From contig NZ_JAFLVR010000021.1 of the NCBI RefSeq assembly GCF_017315985.1, positions 93,007 to 157,006 of the forward strand: a stretch of 64,000 nucleotides of DNA, written 5' to 3'. Each line of letters starts with the position of its first letter. The first letter of the stretch is position 1. The notes beneath the pieces were generated by a model, which was not told the origin of the DNA, made no database searches, and saw only the letters and a list, made by a program, of their open reading frames with translations. Of this stretch, positions 62,627-64,000 are shown in pieces. Source of the DNA: Candidatus Enterococcus murrayae. Lineage in GTDB: Bacteria; Bacillota; Bacilli; Lactobacillales; Enterococcaceae. The translations under genes and the position numbers were made by a program.

Positions 62627-63748
62627 TCAGGTCTGTTTTATGAGTCCTTCGATTGCATAGACAGCGGTGATACGTTCTTCCAGCATGGAATCTGAGTAGA
62701 CGTCCAGTGTCATCTTTGTAGATGCGTGTCCTAATAGGGCGCTGACGGATGTAATCCCGACTTTGGCATCTAAGCATCTGGTCGCGAAGGTATGGCGAAG
62801 CTGATGGAAATGAATGTTTTCTAGCTTCGCCTTTTTTCGGATTTTGTGGAAGTAGTATGTCAATAGTCTTGGCTCACAGCCTTTTTCTTTTATAGAGAAA
62901 ACATAGTTGCTAGTACTTTTTTCCTTTATTCTTTTTAGGACTCGTTTTACCTTTTGGTTCATCGGAATGATGCGATTGGAGGATGCGCTTTTGACTGAAT
63001 CATAGTGCACAACTGTTTGATGTTCTTCCTCGTTAGTCAAACGTTGACAGGTTTGATCGACATAGATCATCCCTCTATTAAAATCAACCTTGTCCCAAGT
63101 TAATGCGGATATCTCACCGATTCGCATACCTGTATTTAAAGCAAGCGTCACTGCTTGGCCTTTGTCGCTTCCAATCGTCTCTACAGCTTCCATCAAGGTT
63201 TGCTGCTCGTTGACTGTTAAAGCGTGGATTTTTTTCACGGCTCTTTTTGGTAATTGAACGATATCACAGGGATTTTCCGCTATTAATCCGAGTTTTTTTG
63301 CATCATTCAATGTTTTTTTCATTAAGCAAATGATGATCTGGATGCTATTTGGAGATAAATTTGCATCACATAGCTGATTTACTAATTCTTGTATCTTTTC
63401 CGAAGTTAATTGATACAACGGGCTTTCTCCGACATACGGTAAGATGTAATGACGCAGCTTGTAGCAATAGTCTGAAAATGTCGAAGCTTTGACCGTTGTT
63501 TGAATGCTTTTCTTCCAGCTAACGATCCATTCATCGTAGCTCATTAAACTTTTTCCATATAATTGGAGCATTCTCTCCGCTCGCTGTTTTAACGGATACA
63601 GCTTCTCTCTTACGATTTGATAACTTCTGGCGTAGACATAGCCATACTTCAATCGGCCATCGCTTTTTCGACCAATCGCGTAGCGTCCTTCCCAACGACC
63701 GTCCCTTCTATAGTAAATGTTCTCGCCTTTGCGCACTTGCTCATTCAT
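62627..63748 (-). CDS. Tyrosine recombinase/integrase (WxL locus B)
   Basis: A 373-residue paralogue of the recombinase at 46265: arm-binding start RKGENIYYRRDGRWEGRYAIGRKSDGRLKYGYVYA, core-binding domain, and complete catalytic residues R209, H315-x-x-R318, H341 and Y351. The two differ along their whole length, so the duplication is old. The start ATG at 63748 has only a weak GAGTGG upstream. It is upstream of the WxL operon, as in locus A. No other mobile-element gene is near. Confidence 0.92.
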   Translation of the reverse strand: MNEQVRKGENIYYRRDGRWEGRYAIGRKSDGRLKYGYVYARSYQIVREKLYPLKQRAERMLQLYGKSLMSYDEWIVSWKKSIQTTVKASTFSDYCYKLRHYILPYVGESPLYQLTSEKIQELVNQLCDANLSPNSIQIIICLMKKTLNDAKKLGLIAENPCDIVQLPKRAVKKIHALTVNEQQTLMEAVETIGSDKGQAVTLALNTGMRIGEISALTWDKVDFNRGMIYVDQTCQRLTNEEEHQTVVHYDSVKSASSNRIIPMNQKVKRVLKRIKEKSTSNYVFSIKEKGCEPRLLTYYFHKIRKKAKLENIHFHQLRHTFATRCLDAKVGITSVSALLGHASTKMTLDVYSDSMLEERITAVYAIEGLIKQT

Positions 63749-63775
63749 AAAATAACCACTCTCTCTATCCTCGTT

Positions 63776-63794
63776 GACGAGTATTCTTGACGAC
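63776..63794 (-). promoter_or_regulatory. Paired TCGTCA motifs before the recombinase B gene
   Basis: TGACGA twice on the plus strand (63776-63781 and 63789-63794), 13 bp apart, 28-46 bp before the recombinase start. The remaining 63795-64000 is AT-rich with no gene seen. Confidence 0.45.
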
Positions 63795-64000
63795 TTATTA
63801 ATAATTCACTTTTTCTGTATACTTTCAAGATAGTTTCTACTATTTTCTGATACCAAAAATTAAAAACGAATTTTAATATTTAAATTAATATTGCAATTCC
63901 TTTTATAATATCTTATAATTTGTAATGTAATGATGGTGATAACAAAATATCAAGTGTTTTTTCTGGTTATATATCAGATTTCTTATTTTTAAATAAAACA

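Overview
The window looks like the chromosome of a low-GC Gram-positive coccus, most probably an Enterococcus (casseliflavus/gallinarum-like or a relative). The reasons are two WxL surface-protein loci with DUF916/DUF3324 and LPXTG partners, a gls24/AmaP/GlsB general-stress operon, several PTS sugar operons, a BglG-type antiterminator with its RNA target, and strong AGGAGG ribosome binding sites. The genus is inferred; there is no rRNA or tRNA gene in the window to confirm it.

Layout. 1-3125: a minus-strand PTS EIIBC (cut by the window edge), a nucleoside hydrolase and a DeoR regulator, with TTGG/CCAA palindromes at the promoters. 3520-7260: ABC-2 transporter followed by a two-component system (TCS). 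7469-15153: a probable C-glycoside deglycosylation operon (GPH symporter, two Gfo/Idh/MocA oxidoreductases, alpha and beta deglycosidase subunits) beside an AraC regulator carrying a degenerate GH39 domain. 15319-16300: an orphan MazE-like gene and a small ORF between two copies of a 120-bp repeat. 16379-22484: CPBP protease, ABC transporter, second TCS and an Asp-box membrane protein; the ABC operon, the TCS operon and the Asp-box gene carry the same motif at the same distance from the -10 box, so they look like one regulon. 22546-26220: DXS-like enzyme, aldo/keto reductase with a lipoprotein leader, gene remnant, GyrI-like protein. 26367-30206: RAT-controlled operon (NagB-like, antiterminator, EIIBCA), then a LysR gene. 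31366-34945: gls24 stress operon.

35623-47368 and 55721-63748 are two parallel WxL loci. Read in the direction of transcription each has a tyrosine recombinase, a small WxL protein, a DUF916/DUF3324 protein, a small LPXTG protein, one (locus B) or three (locus A) large WxL proteins, a small membrane protein, and an orphan regulator with a receiver-like but unphosphorylatable N-terminus. The WxL operon leaders have cre-like sites, and all four transcripts (two recombinases, two WxL operons) have paired YCGTCA motifs upstream of the first gene. Between the loci lie an alpha-glucoside PTS/GH4 operon with two divergent RpiR regulators, an ANT(9)-like nucleotidyltransferase, and a chloramphenicol acetyltransferase gene preceded by a classical translational attenuator (leader peptide MKKTDDFSS and a hairpin that hides the ribosome binding site).

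The most novel points are the duplicated recombinase-WxL-regulator cassette, the C-deglycosylation operon in an enterococcal context, and the three-promoter TCS regulon with the Asp-box protein. No CRISPR array, intact insertion sequence or prophage was seen.
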